A stretch of DNA of 64,000 nt from Gracilimonas mengyeensis (GCF_900182705.1 NZ_FXTP01000003.1:1-64000); one strand, 5' to 3'; counted from the stretch's first letter, positions 18,450 through 31,267 are shown. The notes: generated from the letters alone by a model not told the origin. Numbers and translations are program-made.

Positions 18450-20297
18450 TTACTTCATTAATAGCATTTTCTTTGTTTCAGTGAAGCTTCCTGCTTTTAA
18501 CTTCATCAAGTAAATCCCACTTGTTAAATTGTTTGCATCAAAAGTAACAGTATATGTACCTGCACCTTGCTGTCTGTTTACAAGTGTAGTAACCTTTTGG
18601 CCCAGTGCGTTGTAAACTTCTAACTGTACCGTTGCAGCTTCTGCAACATCATAACTGATATTGGTAGTAGGGTTGAAAGGGTTTGGGTAATTCTGATTCA
18701 GGGCAAAACTGCCTGGAGTGCCTGCAAGTTCATTGCTAATGGTATCATTTACATTCACTGTGGCACTGGTTGTTACTGAATTAACTCCATCGGAGGCCTC
18801 AACAGTGATCGTTTGCTCACCATCCTGACCATCTTCTGGAGTCCAGGTAAATACACCTGTTTCAGAATTAATGGTCGCACCTTCTGGTCCTTCTACTATT
18901 GAATAAGAAACTTCACTTCCTTCAGGGTCAACCGCAACATATGTAAATTCAAATAACTCTCCTTCATTAAGGGTAGCGGAGGATGTCAATGCAGTACCAA
19001 AAGTTGGTGCATTATTTGGTACTTCAACAGTTACAGCTGCTGTAGTTGTATCCGATAAGGAACCGTCAGAGATAACAACTGAAAAGCTGTACTCACCTGT
19101 TTCACTTTCCCAGTTTAGTTCACCTGTTGTTTCATTAATAGTAGCCCCAGTGGGTGCTGTGTCTAACAAGCTGTAAACAATGTCGTCGCCATCAGCATCT
19201 TCGGCTTCATAAGTAAAAGTTAAAGTACTCCCAGTATCTATGGTTGTATCTGGTAAAACAGCTGTAAATTCAGGTGCATTATTCAATACTGCTACAGTAA
19301 CTGTTGCAGTTGTACTATCAGAATAGGCTCCATCGGTAACTATGGCTGTAACATCAAAAGTACCTGTTGCTGATGTTTCCCAGCTGAATTCTCCAGTGGT
19401 TGGATCAATCTCAGCTCCTGCAGGACTATCATCAGCCAATGAATAACTCAAAGTGTTTCCATCTGGATCATCAGCCGTAAACGTAAATTCAAGAGTGCTA
19501 CCAGCATCTACTGTAGTATCTTGCAATACATTAGTGAATTCAGGGGCTGAATTTGCATCAACAATTACTGTGGAATAGGTTGTATCAGAAAGCTCTCCAT
19601 CACTTACAATTGCCTCAATTTTAAAAATTCCTTCTGTGGTGACCCAAGTGAACTCTCCGGTTTCAGAATCAATAGAAGCATTTTCGGGGGCTCCTTCACC
19701 TAAACTAAAATTTAGGGCATCACCTTCAGGGTCTTGAGCTGTATAAGTGAAGTTCAGAACCGAACCCGCCTTTGTTGTGGTATCAGATAAAGCGCCCTGA
19801 AACTCAGGTTTTTGATTTGGGATCTCATCCACTACAGAAACAGATAGATTATATGGCGCTGTAATATTTGTTTGTAGTCTGGTACTGCCATCATAACCAA
19901 CATCAATAATTGAGAAATTAAAACCTTCACTAGATTCTCCATTGTCTTTCAAAATGGCTTCGATTGTGAATAGGATCAGCTCTCCACTAATAGTTCCGCC
20001 ATACGCACCAAATTTTATTCTACCCTTTTCAGGTTCATTAGCGTTGAAAATCCCTGATACTCCTGCACCATTGTAGACATCATCTTCGCTAACACTGATT
20101 AAAGTGGTATCGTAGTTAAATTCAAAGCTATAACTGTCACTTTCGTAGCTTTTGAAATCTGCAGTAACATTGATTTCAACTGTATCACCAGGCATGCCGA
20201 TGATATCACCTCCAAAATCGAGCTCAACAACCTGAGCAACACTTATTTGGGTAAGCAAAAATGCGAATAATAACGATAGTAGATATTTAATATTCAT
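18450..20297 (-). CDS. Secreted cohesin-like protein with Ig-like repeats and T9SS tail
   Basis: 615 residues. A signal peptide ([23 protein letters not shown]) is followed by a cohesin-like module at about 22-155: [21 protein letters not shown], then [14 protein letters not shown] and [10 protein letters not shown]. Four cadherin/putative-Ig repeats of about 88 residues follow, each with a TFTYxAxDxDGDxxxYSL core and a DG-LSDTT end. A further related repeat and a type IX secretion tail ([21 protein letters not shown] ... KKMLLMK) complete it. It should be exported by the Sec and T9SS systems and held on or released from the cell surface. No catalytic domain is visible. It is the last of three neighbouring genes of this type. 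Confidence 0.85.
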   Translation of the reverse strand: MNIKYLLSLLFAFLLTQISVAQVVELDFGGDIIGMPGDTVEINVTADFKSYESDSYSFEFNYDTTLISVSEDDVYNGAGVSGIFNANEPEKGRIKFGAYGGTISGELILFTIEAILKDNGESSEGFNFSIIDVGYDGSTRLQTNITAPYNLSVSVVDEIPNQKPEFQGALSDTTTKAGSVLNFTYTAQDPEGDALNFSLGEGAPENASIDSETGEFTWVTTEGIFKIEAIVSDGELSDTTYSTVIVDANSAPEFTNVLQDTTVDAGSTLEFTFTADDPDGNTLSYSLADDSPAGAEIDPTTGEFSWETSATGTFDVTAIVTDGAYSDSTTATVTVAVLNNAPEFTAVLPDTTIDTGSTLTFTYEAEDADGDDIVYSLLDTAPTGATINETTGELNWESETGEYSFSVVISDGSLSDTTTAAVTVEVPNNAPTFGTALTSSATLNEGELFEFTYVAVDPEGSEVSYSIVEGPEGATINSETGVFTWTPEDGQDGEQTITVEASDGVNSVTTSATVNVNDTISNELAGTPGSFALNQNYPNPFNPTTNISYDVAEAATVQLEVYNALGQKVTTLVNRQQGAGTYTVTFDANNLTSGIYLMKLKAGSFTETKKMLLMK

Positions 20298-20505
20298 AGG
20301 TTTATTTCTTGATTAAAACTCTCCGTAACAACTCTTAATTACATTATGGAAAAGTATAATTATAATTTTTCTGCTTCTAAAATTAAGATTTTTCTTCCAT
20401 TAGTTGTGGCAACTATTAGACATACCTGATAATAAATAGGATGTTCCTACAATAATGCCTTTATCAGTTATCGGGTTTTAAGCGATAAACTAAAATCACA
20501 AAACA

Positions 20506-20537
20506 TAAAAAAAGGCTCCCAGGTAAGTGGGAGCCTT
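20506..20537 (-). terminator. Rho-independent terminator after the 717-aa cohesin-like protein gene
   Basis: Perfect 10-bp stem AAGGCTCCCA (20512-20521) / TGGGAGCCTT (20528-20537) with a 6-base loop. On the minus strand a run of T follows to 20506. It lies 35 bases past the stop codon at 20573. Confidence 0.9.
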
Positions 20538-20572
20538 CTCAAACAGTCTCTCTTATTGAGCCTGTATGTATG

Positions 20573-22726
20573 CTACTTCAATAATAACATCTTCTTGGTG
20601 TCTGTAAAGCTGCCGGCTTGTATTTTAAAGAAATACACGCCACTTGTAAGATTTGTAGCATCAAAGGTTACAGTATAGTTACCTGCTCCCTTTTGCTCGT
20701 TTACAAGCGTTGATACTTTTTGTCCAAGAGCGTTAAATACATCAAGTCGCACAGTACTTGCTTCAGGTACTGCATATGTTATATTGGTAGTCGGGTTAAA
20801 TGGGTTTGGATAGTTTTGCTGTAGTGCAAAAGACTTAGGAGTAGTTCCGTCTATAGGAAGACTAACAGTATTGTTTACCATTACTGCCACAGTAGTAGAC
20901 ACTGTTGAATTACCATCGGTTACTTCTACGGTGATGGTATAACTGTCACCATCATCACCTGCGGTTTCAGATGGAGTCCAAGTAAATACACCTCCACCAG
21001 TGATAGAAGCTCCCTCCGGTCCTTCAACCAAGCTAAAGGTCAATTCTTCGCCATCAGCATCTTCTGCTTCGTAAGTGAATTCAAACTCTTCTTCCTCGTT
21101 AATGGTAGCACTTTCTTCCAATACACTTGTAAATGTAGGAGCAGCGTTACCTGGTATGATTTCGATCATGTCCACATAAACAGTTGGGGTAGCTGAAGCA
21201 CCTGAGCCATCAACCTGAAGGCCGATACGCTCAATTGTTTCAGATGGAGGAACTACAATATCCATAGTTACCCAAGTGTCTGCGGCAATGTTACCAGAAC
21301 CGTACCAATTGCTGTTCCAGCCCCATCCATTATTCTGAACAAAAGGCTGAATGCCATTGATCGCACTAAGAGAAGATGCAGGTACGTATACATGGAATCT
21401 AACCGTATCGCCTGGTGCAGCTTCTGAGTTATCATTCACAAATGCGCCATTAGCAGCATCGCTTCCAACGGTGAACATAACGGAATAATCGCCGTCATAA
21501 GCTTGATCATCGGTAATTTCACCTGACGTAGTATAGTTGTTATCGTCGAGGAAATACCAGTAACCGAGCGTGCCATTTTCAAAGCTGAAAGGAGCACTTC
21601 CTGCAACAGTTACTGCAGCAGTATCGGTAACAGAAGAGGTACCATCAGTTGCTTCTACAACAATGCTGTATTCGCCTTCTGAAGTTTCCCAGCTAAAAGC
21701 ACCTGTACTAGCGTCGATAGTTGCACCAGCTGGTCCTTCGAGGATGGAATAAGTTATAGTACCACTTTCACTTGATGCCATGTAGTTGTACTCAAGAGTA
21801 GATCCTGCGTCAACAACAGTATCTGGAAGTGCAGACGTGAATTCAATAAGTCCACCTTCTCCAACTGTAACACTACCATCAACTCCGGTAATTACTACCA
21901 GGTCTCCGTTGCTGTTGAAGAAATCAACTTTAACGAATTCCAACTCAGAGCTTGTTTCTGCCAGATAAGAAACATCCAGCTTTAACAGGTCTGTCCCGTT
22001 GGAAGAAATTGCAGAGCTACCAGCCCAAGCGATTTTGGCAGTATCTGTAGCACTTGTTCCCAAGTCTAAGAGTCCGCCTTCAGAAACAGTACCGTCAGCA
22101 CTAACACCATCAATAGAAATAGCGTCAGAATCGTAGGTAAAGCTGAGCTCGTAAGAATAGATATCTAAACCACTGAGGTCATCAGTAGTAATAACCAATT
22201 CTTCAGAAGAGCCAACTGATCCGTTAACATCAGGTAATGCTATTAATACGTCACTGGCTGAAGTTCTGATATCGAAAGGAGTTGAAACATTGTAAGCCAG
22301 GTCATCGCCAATATTGATATTGGTAAACTGTACACCAGAAGTGTTTACTCCTGAATCTTTAAATGTTCCTTTAACTGTGAACAGTACATTCTCTCCAGTG
22401 ATGCTGTTATTATACGTTGCAAGAATAATTCGGCCCATTTCAGGTTCATTCACCTGAAAATCTCCGGTTACTATAGATCCGGCTTCAATTGAATCGACAT
22501 CAATCTCAACGAGAGACGTGTCATATTCAAATTCGAAATCGAAATTATCGACCTCGGTTTCGCCCAGATCGGCTGTAACTTCGATGGTGAATGCATCACC
22601 GGGTCGGCCGGCAAGATCCCCTCCAAAGTCAAGCTCCACTTGTTGTGCAGATGCCGTGCCGTTTATTAAGAACAGCGTCAGCAGTGCCAACAGCGAGTTA
22701 AATATTATTGTTTTAAAGTTCTTCAT
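20573..22726 (-). CDS. Secreted protein with two cohesin-like modules, CBM-like domain and T9SS tail
   Basis: 717 residues. Signal peptide ends near TASA-QQ. A first cohesin-like module (about 28-155) opens [21 protein letters not shown], nearly the same as in the neighbouring 615-aa protein. A second, more diverged one (about 157-290) has [17 protein letters not shown]. Then come an Ig-like repeat (about 293-375), a jelly-roll, carbohydrate-binding-like domain (about 378-530: [30 protein letters not shown] ... VYVDMIEI), a second Ig-like repeat, and a T9SS tail ([21 protein letters not shown]). No enzyme domain is seen. It is probably a surface adhesin or scaffold. Its own terminator separates it from the next gene. 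Confidence 0.85.
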   Translation of the reverse strand: MKNFKTIIFNSLLALLTLFLINGTASAQQVELDFGGDLAGRPGDAFTIEVTADLGETEVDNFDFEFEYDTSLVEIDVDSIEAGSIVTGDFQVNEPEMGRIILATYNNSITGENVLFTVKGTFKDSGVNTSGVQFTNINIGDDLAYNVSTPFDIRTSASDVLIALPDVNGSVGSSEELVITTDDLSGLDIYSYELSFTYDSDAISIDGVSADGTVSEGGLLDLGTSATDTAKIAWAGSSAISSNGTDLLKLDVSYLAETSSELEFVKVDFFNSNGDLVVITGVDGSVTVGEGGLIEFTSALPDTVVDAGSTLEYNYMASSESGTITYSILEGPAGATIDASTGAFSWETSEGEYSIVVEATDGTSSVTDTAAVTVAGSAPFSFENGTLGYWYFLDDNNYTTSGEITDDQAYDGDYSVMFTVGSDAANGAFVNDNSEAAPGDTVRFHVYVPASSLSAINGIQPFVQNNGWGWNSNWYGSGNIAADTWVTMDIVVPPSETIERIGLQVDGSGASATPTVYVDMIEIIPGNAAPTFTSVLEESATINEEEEFEFTYEAEDADGEELTFSLVEGPEGASITGGGVFTWTPSETAGDDGDSYTITVEVTDGNSTVSTTVAVMVNNTVSLPIDGTTPKSFALQQNYPNPFNPTTNITYAVPEASTVRLDVFNALGQKVSTLVNEQKGAGNYTVTFDATNLTSGVYFFKIQAGSFTDTKKMLLLK

Positions 22727-22795
22727 AAGATGATTCCCTTGTTTGTATATGAGATTCTATATAACTGAGATAAATTTCCTTTCATAGAAAGAAAA

Positions 22796-22821
22796 GAAGG
22801 CGGGCAGGATTGCCCGCCTTC
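22796..22821 (-). terminator. Hairpin terminator after the giant secreted protein gene
   Basis: Perfect 11-bp, G+C-rich stem GAAGGCGGGCA (22796-22806) / TGCCCGCCTTC (22811-22821) with a 4-base loop, starting 9 bases past the stop codon. The T-run on the minus strand is short (TTTTC). Confidence 0.75.
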
Positions 22822-22829
22822 CATTCAAT

Positions 22830-25800
22830 TTACTTAATTAAGGTCATCTTTCTTGTGGTCGTGAACGACTTGTTCTCTGCTTTCGCCTGGATGCGGTAGA
22901 TGTATACACCACTTGCAAGTCGAGATCCATCTACATTCACTTTATAAGCGCCAGCGTCCTGACGTTTGCTTACCAGAGTCTGAACTTTCTGTCCGTTAAT
23001 GCTATACAACTCGATGGTTACGTCTGCAGCTGAAGGCAGTGCATAGCTTACAGTTGTAGTAGGGTTGAACGGGTTAGGATAGTTCTGCTCAAGGGCAAAC
23101 TCTTGAGGAGTCGCACGCATGTTCAATTCATCCAGTAGGTATTCACTGTTGTTAGCAAAACCTTTACCTGAGAAGGATGTTTCAGCATACTCATCAGTGA
23201 TAGAGAAGGTCAGCGTAGCAAATTGACGTCCTGAGATAGGTGTTGAGCCTGCGAGAGCAAATTTAACTTTGCCTTCGTCGATAGACTTAACAACCATCCA
23301 ATCTTCTGGCAGACCGTTGAAGTCAATAGACTCAAGGCTTGCAGCAGAAGCGTCGAAGCTTCCGATAAAGTCAACAGCGTAGATTGCAGAACCTTCAACG
23401 TTCAGAGGAACGCTAATGCTTCCGTTGGTTGACTGAGTTTTACCGTATGCAACGATTGCTTGATCAACTTTTGCACTTGTGCTAAATGGCAGCTCTGTAA
23501 TGTCTTCGAGGAAGTAACGGAATGTTACAGAAGCATCGAAGGAGTTTACAGTACCATTTTCGTTTACATCAGCAGCACCTTCTTGTGCAGCAGTGAAGTC
23601 AACTTCTTCAATAGCAGCGCTCAAGATGAGAGAAGCATCAGAAGAGTTAACAGTACCGTCAGCATTCACATCACCGTAAGCAGGGTTAACTGTTACTTCA
23701 AATGTTTGCTCTGCAGTTGCGCCAGTAGCGTCTTCTGCTGTTACAGTAATCGTAATTGGCTGCGGATCAATGGATCCCATTTCACCTGTTACTGTCAGTG
23801 TATCGTTGCTTACGCTTACAGAAGCAGAATCTTCAGCAGAACTTGCAGCTGTAAATGTGTAAGGAGTAGATCCACCAGCAAAGAAGCTAGCAAGAGTATC
23901 TACAGACACAGTACCAGCAGCTTGGTTAGCATCATCACCGGCACGTACTACAACATTATTCATAGTACCAGTTGTGCCGAATACTCCGCCAACGTTCAGT
24001 GTGAAGGATACATTAACTGTATCGTTAGATGCATCAACACCTACCACAGAAATCGTGGTGTTACCCATTGTAAGAGCAGGCATCTCCAGAGTTACACTAT
24101 CTACAGAAGCTTCAGCTACTGAATCAGCAGAAGAGCTAGCAGTGAATGTGTAAGGAGCAGAACCGCCAGAGTAAACTGTGGTTAAGTCGATAGCAAGAGT
24201 GTCGCCTACGTTAGCTACTTGATCGTCAATTGAAGCTACAAATGCAGCGTTCACTTTAACTGTGAGTGAGCCAGTATTGCTGTCACCGAGTTCATCAGTA
24301 GCAGTAATTGTAAAGTTGGCTACACCTTCAGAGCCAGCAGCGATGTTTAATGTGTCGCCATCAGCATCTGCAGTTGCTACCGTAGCATCATCTACAGAGA
24401 TATCATAGCTACGATCGCCAGTACCACCTGAGAACAAGCTGTCCAGGTCGAATGCTAAGTTATTACCAGCGTTAACAAGTAATGTATCAACATCCAGAAT
24501 CTCGAGGTTAGATTTCAGACCGTAGGTAAAGATAGAACCGTTACCTGCCTGAATACCACCTTGTACATTCAGTCCAATAACTGTTGGATAAATGTCTCCG
24601 TTTTCAACGGAACCAGTCTGGTAGTTATCATAATCGTCTGCATTTCCTTGCAGTCTCCAGTCGTTATCTACGTTACCAGCAGCTCGACGGATAATGCGGA
24701 TGTCTTCAACATCGGTAATAGCACCGTCTTGCGTGTACTCACCATAACCCTGACGCTCCATTTCGAGCTCATAAGTAAGGTTAGATGGCAGAGAAGCACT
24801 GGTCTTAATTGGCCAGTAGAACTCATCTGGGTAACGAACAATATTTACACCTTCACGAACACCGTCAACAATTGGGAATCCGTTTTGGCCGCCTGGGTTA
24901 CCTTCTTCGTGACCAACAGTCATGTAAATGCCTTGTGGCAGAGAGTTGGTGTTAGTGAAAGTAAAAGCAACAGGGCTGTACTCATCTTCAGGAGCACCAT
25001 TCAATTCGTCCTGGTTGTTACCACCAACAGGGAAAATAATGCGCTCAGAAGTTCCGCTACCAGCAGGCAACAGTTTACGAACGTTACCAAATACGTGGCC
25101 GTCAGTTCTGTCGAATCCTTGATCTGTGGTAGAAGTGTGTACAAGCTGGATGTAGTTGTTATCACCAGTCCAAACAACACCAGTCTGGAAGTGAGGATCA
25201 ACTGCATTGTTAGAACCATCAGCGAATGTAATATTACCAGATTGGATATATACATTTTCTGCGTTGAATACTAAGGCATCACCCTCTGCAACTTGGTAGT
25301 TACCACCAAAGTTAACGTTCTGAACACCTGTACCATTAAAGGTAATAGTGTTGGTTCCGTCAGTTGTAAAGAATGCAGCAGATTCAGTATCCAAGTCACC
25401 TTGAATATTGATTCCTTGTGTAGTGTTGATATTGATAGCGTCGTTTTCGCCAATTTCTACATCACCAAAGGTATCAGAATTGGCAGCAAGTGTACCAGTG
25501 ATGGTACTTGCAGCTTCGTTATCAACTGTAATAGAGAAATTATCTCCAGCAAAGTAGTTATCTGGTGTATCTGTATCGATGGTACGAGAAGTACGGAAGA
25601 TCACAGTGTAATCTTCACTATCGGTATCGATAGCTGCAGCAAAGTCTGCAACGCCATCTTCAAGCTCAATAGAAGAACCAGCTACAAATGTCAGGTTAGC
25701 ACCTGAGTTATCAACAGTAGTTCCTGTAATAGAGAAGTTACCATTAACGTCAAATGCAGTTGTGATAGCAAGCTGATCGGCAGCTTCAGTAGAAACAACA

Positions 25801-28800
25801 GTGACATCATTTACACTACCAGCAGCAGCTGCAGGCACTTCATTTCCTGTGCTAATTACATCTGCACCAGCGGCTGTCGCATTATTATTATTGTAAACCA
25901 GATCAACAGAGCCTTCAAATGTAGGGGCTACTGCGATGGTGTGTGCATTTTCGGTACGTGTAATGGTTGCACCGTCAGCAATAACAACATCTTCGCTATC
26001 CCCGGAAGGCACTAAAAGTGCAGTATTCAGGGTCAGACCATTTTGAACGGTCAGCACATCACCAGATGTCAGCGTTACGTTGTTTGTACCCTGAACAGTA
26101 AGGTTCGGAATAGAAACATTAGCGCCACCAGTAATGATAGATCGGCCAGCAGCAGTTGCATCAATAATAATTCCACCTGTTCCAGTAGAAGAGGTATATG
26201 CACCTGCAGTAAGGCTCAGATTAGTATTAATCTGAATTGAGTTTTTATTCAACTCAATATCGCCACTTGTGTGAGTGTAAGTACCTGTTACGGTAATAGT
26301 ACGCGCAACTGTAGGAGACGCTGTACTGTTTGTAATCAGCTCAGTATCACCATCAATTTCCAGATCAGCGATCGTTACATCATCAGTCGTAACCTCTGCG
26401 CCTTCCAGAGTCACAACACCACCACCGGTAATGTTTCCTTCTACAGTCAGGGCTTCAGAAACAACTAAAGCTGAAGTTGATGTAGCTGGAGACAACACTG
26501 ACAGGTAAGGAATAGTTGCGCCGTTAGCTTCCAGGTTAGTACCACCTGTAAATACAAGTGCACCGCCTGTAGAGCTAACAGTAGCATCAGCTCCGCCAAT
26601 TGTAATATCAGCACCGTTAATTACCAAATTGTTTCCAGCAAGTGTAAGATCAGAATCATCTGCAATACTCAGAGCACCGTTTGCTTGAGTAGCTGAGGAA
26701 ATAGTAACAGCATCGCCAGCAACAGTTGTAGTAACCGCTCCGTCAATCACACCGTAGTCAGTGCTTGCGTTAGGAGCAGCTTCGTCAGTAGCAATCAGGT
26801 CAACAGTCACTGCAGCAGTAGAAGTACCACCGTTTACAGTAAGAGCACCCATTGACTGGAATCCAGAAATAGTAGCAGCAGATCCAGTAACAGTGAAGTC
26901 AGCTACAGCGTAGTTGTTGTTAGCATCTTCTTCGCCGCTACCAGCTACAGTTATATTATCACCGGAAACAGTAAATGTTGCACGAGTACCTCCGTCAACA
27001 ACAGCACCGGAAACATCATGTGTTTGATTATTACCAGACAGTTCAAAATCGGAAGCCGTAGCTGCATCAGAAAGCAATGTACCATCTTCTTCAATCGTAA
27101 GTACGCCAGAGATCTCGTTAGACTGGGCTGCACCTGCGGCTTGCAAAGTAGCACCATCTTCAATGGTCAAGTTCACCATGGCAATATCAACGGAAGGCAT
27201 GATTACAGAGAAAGCACCCGTAGTACTAATGGTAACATTGCGTACATCAGAGGTGAGTTCTGCACCAATAGTTTGGTTAGCTGTAATAGCACCATCGTAC
27301 TTAATGTCATAAGCAAGTCCGGCATCATTAAAGGAAGCACCACCAGTAACTCCGTCAGAAAGCTGAGGATTTATAGTGAGCTGTTGATTAGCCTGAGTTG
27401 GTGAAATATCAAATGCACCACCAGAAATGGTACCAGAGATAAAAGTCAGGTTTCCACTAAAAGTCACATCTGCATTAAGCGAAATATTGTTAGCAGCTGC
27501 ACCGGTATTCAGTATAATGTTAGAATATCCACTACCAGCAAGAGTTGCACCTGGGGTTGTAAAATACAAACCACCTTCTGTAGGTGTATCACTCACAATA
27601 GTACCATTAGTAGTGTTAGTAACTTGCCCATCAGCCGCAATAGTCAATGTGTTATCTTGCAAGTTGAATGTACCAGCCGTTACAGTAAGAGCAGCAGCAC
27701 CACTTGCGGACAATGAAGCATCGTCAGTTAGAGTAAGTGCCTGACCACTCTTATTCATAGTGATAGCACCAACGCTAAAGTTGGATCCGGGCGTTAATGT
27801 TGCAGCAGCAGTCGTTCCTGTAAAAGAAAGAACAGAAGCAGCCGTAGCAGTAAATGTACCCTGGTCGTTAATAAAAGAACCATTATTCAAGGTTAGAGTC
27901 TGACCTGAAATATCAAGGCCATTGCCTGAATTAATAGTAACATTAGTAGCAGTAACAGAATTACCTGTAGTCATGGTGCCACTATTGATAGTAATATCAT
28001 TTGTAACAACCAGTGGATTTACAGAAGCAACAGCGTTACTACCAGTAACAACTAAGTCACCAATTTCAGCACCAGCTCCAGATGTGGTAATATCATTTCC
28101 AGTTGTTACGGTACCAGTAACCTCAGCATTAGCGGCCAAGTCAAGCGCGCCATCCAAGTCAACATTACCATCAACCATTCCGGCAAGGTTAAATGCAATA
28201 TCACCAGTAGTACTAGTTAGTGACACATTACCAACTATGTCGCCATTACCAGCAACAGCACCTGTACCGCCAACATCGCTCGTGTTATTAATAGTCAAAT
28301 CACCAGTTAGCGTAGCAGCTCCAGCGATAGTCGTAGTTAATACACCAGCATCACCAGCATTTGTTATAGAAACTTCGCCAGTTACATTACCGTTAAACGC
28401 AATACTACCAATACCACTGGCACCGTTATCTGTATCTGCCTGACTAATAGTTACATCACCAGTAATTGCTTTACCAGCTGCAAGGTCTAAACCAGGAGCA
28501 TTTCCTGCAGTTGCATTAACTACAAGATTACCAGTAAAACTATCGTCAAGATCAACAGATGCAGAAGCATTTACGGTAACAATACTGCTACCAATAACAC
28601 CATCTCCATTACCAGAAGCGTCATTCAGGTCAAAAACAGCAACAGTCACATCTTTGGTAAGATCCAAAGCTGTTCCTGCATTTCTGGTTTCAACAATAAG
28701 AGATCCACTACCAAGATCAGCAGGAAGCTCATCACCGGTTGTATAATCAGCAGCTACATTATAATTAACATTAACATTGGTAGGGAAATCAATTGTACCG

Positions 28801-29297
28801 GTAAGCGTACCAGCAGTTGTTCCGTTTCCAACAAAAATATCTCCACCTGTAGTTGTTACAAGATCAGTTCCAGCAACAATATTACCTTGCGTCAGATAAA
28901 TATCATCTACTGAAAAGGTGTTTGCACCGTTAGCAGTAAACGTCAGTGTTTTACCTGAACCATTTATCGTAAGGTCCTGAGTGTTAACCACAGTTTGAGT
29001 ACCAGTAGTTCTAGCAACGAAAGATACTGTTTTACCAACAGTAACGTTTTCGGCGTAGTTACCAGCCTCTATACTAATGATATCACCATCACTAGCAAGT
29101 GACAGCGCATGTGTAATGGTTTCAACCGGACCGTCACTACCACTCAATGATGGGGCAAGACCGTTATTGGTGTTATTACCACCGGTATCCACATAATATG
29201 TTGTTTGCGCGTACGACGTTGTCACACCCATCGCTACGGCAAATAAGAAAGTTAAAATTGAAAAAGCTACCGTTCGTAGCAATTTAGGAGGTTTCAT
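22830..29297 (-). CDS. Giant secreted beta-helix protein with dockerin-like and cohesin-like modules and T9SS tail
   Basis: About 2,155 residues from the ATG at 29297, chosen because AGGAG lies six bases upstream and a signal peptide follows ([31 protein letters not shown]). An in-frame ATG at 29369 would add 24 residues. The N-terminus has a DUF1565-like segment ([48 protein letters not shown]). About 1,400 residues of Thr/Ala/Gly/Asp/Val-rich beta-strand repeats follow, probably a long right-handed beta-helix. Three Ig-like repeats come next, then a dockerin-like pair ([16 protein letters not shown] and [16 protein letters not shown], about 30 residues apart), a cohesin-like module of about 115 residues, and the T9SS tail ([19 protein letters not shown]). 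It is probably a surface adhesin or structural fibre. Confidence 0.85.
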   Translation of the reverse strand: MKPPKLLRTVAFSILTFLFAVAMGVTTSYAQTTYYVDTGGNNTNNGLAPSLSGSDGPVETITHALSLASDGDIISIEAGNYAENVTVGKTVSFVARTTGTQTVVNTQDLTINGSGKTLTFTANGANTFSVDDIYLTQGNIVAGTDLVTTTGGDIFVGNGTTAGTLTGTIDFPTNVNVNYNVAADYTTGDELPADLGSGSLIVETRNAGTALDLTKDVTVAVFDLNDASGNGDGVIGSSIVTVNASASVDLDDSFTGNLVVNATAGNAPGLDLAAGKAITGDVTISQADTDNGASGIGSIAFNGNVTGEVSITNAGDAGVLTTTIAGAATLTGDLTINNTSDVGGTGAVAGNGDIVGNVSLTSTTGDIAFNLAGMVDGNVDLDGALDLAANAEVTGTVTTGNDITTSGAGAEIGDLVVTGSNAVASVNPLVVTNDITINSGTMTTGNSVTATNVTINSGNGLDISGQTLTLNNGSFINDQGTFTATAASVLSFTGTTAAATLTPGSNFSVGAITMNKSGQALTLTDDASLSASGAAALTVTAGTFNLQDNTLTIAADGQVTNTTNGTIVSDTPTEGGLYFTTPGATLAGSGYSNIILNTGAAANNISLNADVTFSGNLTFISGTISGGAFDISPTQANQQLTINPQLSDGVTGGASFNDAGLAYDIKYDGAITANQTIGAELTSDVRNVTISTTGAFSVIMPSVDIAMVNLTIEDGATLQAAGAAQSNEISGVLTIEEDGTLLSDAATASDFELSGNNQTHDVSGAVVDGGTRATFTVSGDNITVAGSGEEDANNNYAVADFTVTGSAATISGFQSMGALTVNGGTSTAAVTVDLIATDEAAPNASTDYGVIDGAVTTTVAGDAVTISSATQANGALSIADDSDLTLAGNNLVINGADITIGGADATVSSTGGALVFTGGTNLEANGATIPYLSVLSPATSTSALVVSEALTVEGNITGGGVVTLEGAEVTTDDVTIADLEIDGDTELITNSTASPTVARTITVTGTYTHTSGDIELNKNSIQINTNLSLTAGAYTSSTGTGGIIIDATAAGRSIITGGANVSIPNLTVQGTNNVTLTSGDVLTVQNGLTLNTALLVPSGDSEDVVIADGATITRTENAHTIAVAPTFEGSVDLVYNNNNATAAGADVISTGNEVPAAAAGSVNDVTVVSTEAADQLAITTAFDVNGNFSITGTTVDNSGANLTFVAGSSIELEDGVADFAAAIDTDSEDYTVIFRTSRTIDTDTPDNYFAGDNFSITVDNEAASTITGTLAANSDTFGDVEIGENDAININTTQGINIQGDLDTESAAFFTTDGTNTITFNGTGVQNVNFGGNYQVAEGDALVFNAENVYIQSGNITFADGSNNAVDPHFQTGVVWTGDNNYIQLVHTSTTDQGFDRTDGHVFGNVRKLLPAGSGTSERIIFPVGGNNQDELNGAPEDEYSPVAFTFTNTNSLPQGIYMTVGHEEGNPGGQNGFPIVDGVREGVNIVRYPDEFYWPIKTSASLPSNLTYELEMERQGYGEYTQDGAITDVEDIRIIRRAAGNVDNDWRLQGNADDYDNYQTGSVENGDIYPTVIGLNVQGGIQAGNGSIFTYGLKSNLEILDVDTLLVNAGNNLAFDLDSLFSGGTGDRSYDISVDDATVATADADGDTLNIAAGSEGVANFTITATDELGDSNTGSLTVKVNAAFVASIDDQVANVGDTLAIDLTTVYSGGSAPYTFTASSSADSVAEASVDSVTLEMPALTMGNTTISVVGVDASNDTVNVSFTLNVGGVFGTTGTMNNVVVRAGDDANQAAGTVSVDTLASFFAGGSTPYTFTAASSAEDSASVSVSNDTLTVTGEMGSIDPQPITITVTAEDATGATAEQTFEVTVNPAYGDVNADGTVNSSDASLILSAAIEEVDFTAAQEGAADVNENGTVNSFDASVTFRYFLEDITELPFSTSAKVDQAIVAYGKTQSTNGSISVPLNVEGSAIYAVDFIGSFDASAASLESIDFNGLPEDWMVVKSIDEGKVKFALAGSTPISGRQFATLTFSITDEYAETSFSGKGFANNSEYLLDELNMRATPQEFALEQNYPNPFNPTTTVSYALPSAADVTIELYSINGQKVQTLVSKRQDAGAYKVNVDGSRLASGVYIYRIQAKAENKSFTTTRKMTLIK

Positions 29298-30301
29298 ACC
29301 TGGCTCCTCTGTTATTTTAGGTTTTGAGCGTGGTATACCCACGTCGTTGATTATTGAAGCAGTTTTCATAGTGATTTACTTTGTGTATTGGTTATGTATT
29401 ATAAAATGATTGATGTTCGTGTTACAATTCTTTTAAAACCTTACAAATCTTACAAGTTATTCACCTGAAAATGAGTGTATTGCATCCCGATTTTCGCATA
29501 CAAGTCAGCAAATTTACTCATCCATCTGTTGGGGTTAAATTTTTGTTAGAAGTTAAATTGTACATTGTTTACAGACAAGCCCAAATTACTAATATTTTTC
29601 ATTCTTTCAAGTTTCAATAATATAAAAATTTTATCCGAAGACTATGCCAGAAGCATTGTCGATCTTCAGAATATATCAACTGCTTGATAGTATGCTATAA
29701 GTAACTATTAATACTTCACATGCATTCCATTAATGCAGAAAACTTGAATCCTTGTAATTTTTCTGGCTTTATGTGCTTTCAGTGATTGGAAATTATAAAC
29801 AGCATCACAAAACCTATCTATTTTCACTTCTGTTGTCTTCATTTAACTTCCGGATAAATGGCTTTTTTGTGCAATATCGTGCAATTAGCTTTCTTTACTA
29901 TTCGCTATTGCTGATTTCATTTATCAAATTATCTAAAGAACTCTCCCTCTTGAAAGGGGGCACTAAAGATAAGGTCTTGTTCTTACAAAACAAGAATAAA
30001 ATTATGGGAAACTTAGACTTCCGCAATTCTGCTTTTCGGCATTTTAACGGAAAAACTTAAATTTATGTTCGTCATCTACCTGAACTTATAATCCCCACTA
30101 TTGTTCGCTTCAGGATACATGCTCTAAAATGATAGCTAAGCAGCTCCTATTATTTTATCTGATTGGCTGGAGGTCCGTAATTGCCTTCGATGGTTTTGTT
30201 ACTGATTTATGAAATGCATATTCCTTAATTCCAACCAAAACGATTCGTATCTTCTGATTGTTAATCACTCACTCTATTAATTATAAATTATACTATATAT
30301 A
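29298..30301. other. Long A+T-rich intergenic region
   Basis: About 1 kb between the divergent giant secreted protein gene and ypdA. The only sizeable open frame (29773-30060, 95 codons) is A+T rich, lacks a ribosome binding site and recognisable features, and crosses a palindromic repeat (ctctccctcttgaaaggggg at 29941-29960), so I do not call it a gene. The promoter of the giant gene must lie near 29300-29450 on the minus strand. No riboswitch or RNA gene is recognised. Confidence 0.5.
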
Positions 30302-31255
30302 ATGGTCATTATAATAGGTGCCGGTCCAATCGGCCTTGCTACCGGAATTGCACTTCAGGAACAAGGCATTCCTTTCAAAATCATTGAACGAGGCTGTCTG
30401 GTTAATTCTCTCTTTCACTATCCTACTAATATGACATTCTTTTCAACTTCGGATAAGCTAGAGATTGGTAATATTCCATTTATCTCACATGGCTCTAAGC
30501 CTACACGAAGTGAAGCACTTGAATATTACCGACGGGTAGCTGAGCATTATGATTTGCCTATTCATCTCTATGAAACCGTAACCTCACTTGAGGGAACGGA
30601 CGGCGACTTTACGGTTAAAACCGACAAAGACATTTATAAAGCAGAAAAAGTAGTGGCAGCAACTGGCTTCTACGGACAGGCTAATATGATGAATGTACCC
30701 GGTGAAGACCTCCCAAAAGTAAAACACTATTATGATGAGCCACATCCTTATGCCTGGCAAAAAGTATTGGTAGTGGGGGGCGGCAACTCGGCCGTAGATG
30801 CCGCACTGGAATGCTGGCGTGGTGGTGCTGAAGTTTCTATGCTACTTAAACATGACACCATCAAACCTACTGTTAAATACTGGGTGAAACCGGATATAGA
30901 AAACCGGATTAAAAATGAAGAAATCCCGGCTTATTTTAATTCTGAAGTGAAAGAAATTCGAGAACGGGAAGTTGTACTGAAAACTCCTGATGGAGAAGTA
31001 ACCCTCGAAAATGATTTTGTATTAGCAATGACCGGCTATCACCCTAACTTTTCTCTGATGGAAAGTCTGGGCGTAGAGCTTACTGAAGACAAGAACTGCA
31101 TGCCTATCTACGATGAGGACAGCCTGGAAACCAACCGTAAAGGCGTTTATGTAGCTGGAGTAGTTTGTGGCGGCATGGATACGAGTCGCCTTTTTATTGA
31201 GAACTCCCGCGTACACGCTGAACAGATTGCTACTCATATCCAAGAGCATTTGTAG
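30302..31255 (+). CDS. ypdA: YpdA-type bacillithiol disulfide reductase
   Basis: 317-residue flavoprotein with two dinucleotide sites: VIIIGAGPIGLATGIALQEQGI at the N-terminus for FAD, and VLVVGGGNSAVDAALECWRGGAEV near residue 158 for NADPH. The family motif YPTNMTFFSTSDKLEIGNIPF is present, and the C-terminus reads GVYVAGVVCGGMDTSRLFIENSRVHA. Unlike thioredoxin reductase it has no CxxC. YpdA reduces oxidised bacillithiol to keep the thiol pool reduced, which suggests this organism makes bacillithiol. Single gene, with terminator-like hairpin at 31466-31491 beyond a repeat. Confidence 0.92.
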   Translation: MVIIIGAGPIGLATGIALQEQGIPFKIIERGCLVNSLFHYPTNMTFFSTSDKLEIGNIPFISHGSKPTRSEALEYYRRVAEHYDLPIHLYETVTSLEGTDGDFTVKTDKDIYKAEKVVAATGFYGQANMMNVPGEDLPKVKHYYDEPHPYAWQKVLVVGGGNSAVDAALECWRGGAEVSMLLKHDTIKPTVKYWVKPDIENRIKNEEIPAYFNSEVKEIREREVVLKTPDGEVTLENDFVLAMTGYHPNFSLMESLGVELTEDKNCMPIYDEDSLETNRKGVYVAGVVCGGMDTSRLFIENSRVHAEQIATHIQEHL

Positions 31256-31267
31256 TTTTTTTGTTGA

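Noticed and set aside
23460-28443. Long plus-strand open frames (up to 237 codons) antisense to the giant secreted gene
   Set aside because: They mirror the biased Thr/Ala/Gly/Val/Asp codons of the minus-strand repeats. They lack signal peptides, domains and ribosome binding sites, and overlap a well-supported gene.
18450-29297. Cohesin/dockerin cluster considered as a true cellulosome
   Set aside because: No enzymes in the cluster carry dockerins, and the glycosidases at 48920-63580 have none, so a cellulosome is not supported.
29773-30060. 95-codon open frame in the 1-kb gap
   Set aside because: A+T-rich, no ribosome binding site, no domain, and it crosses a palindromic repeat.
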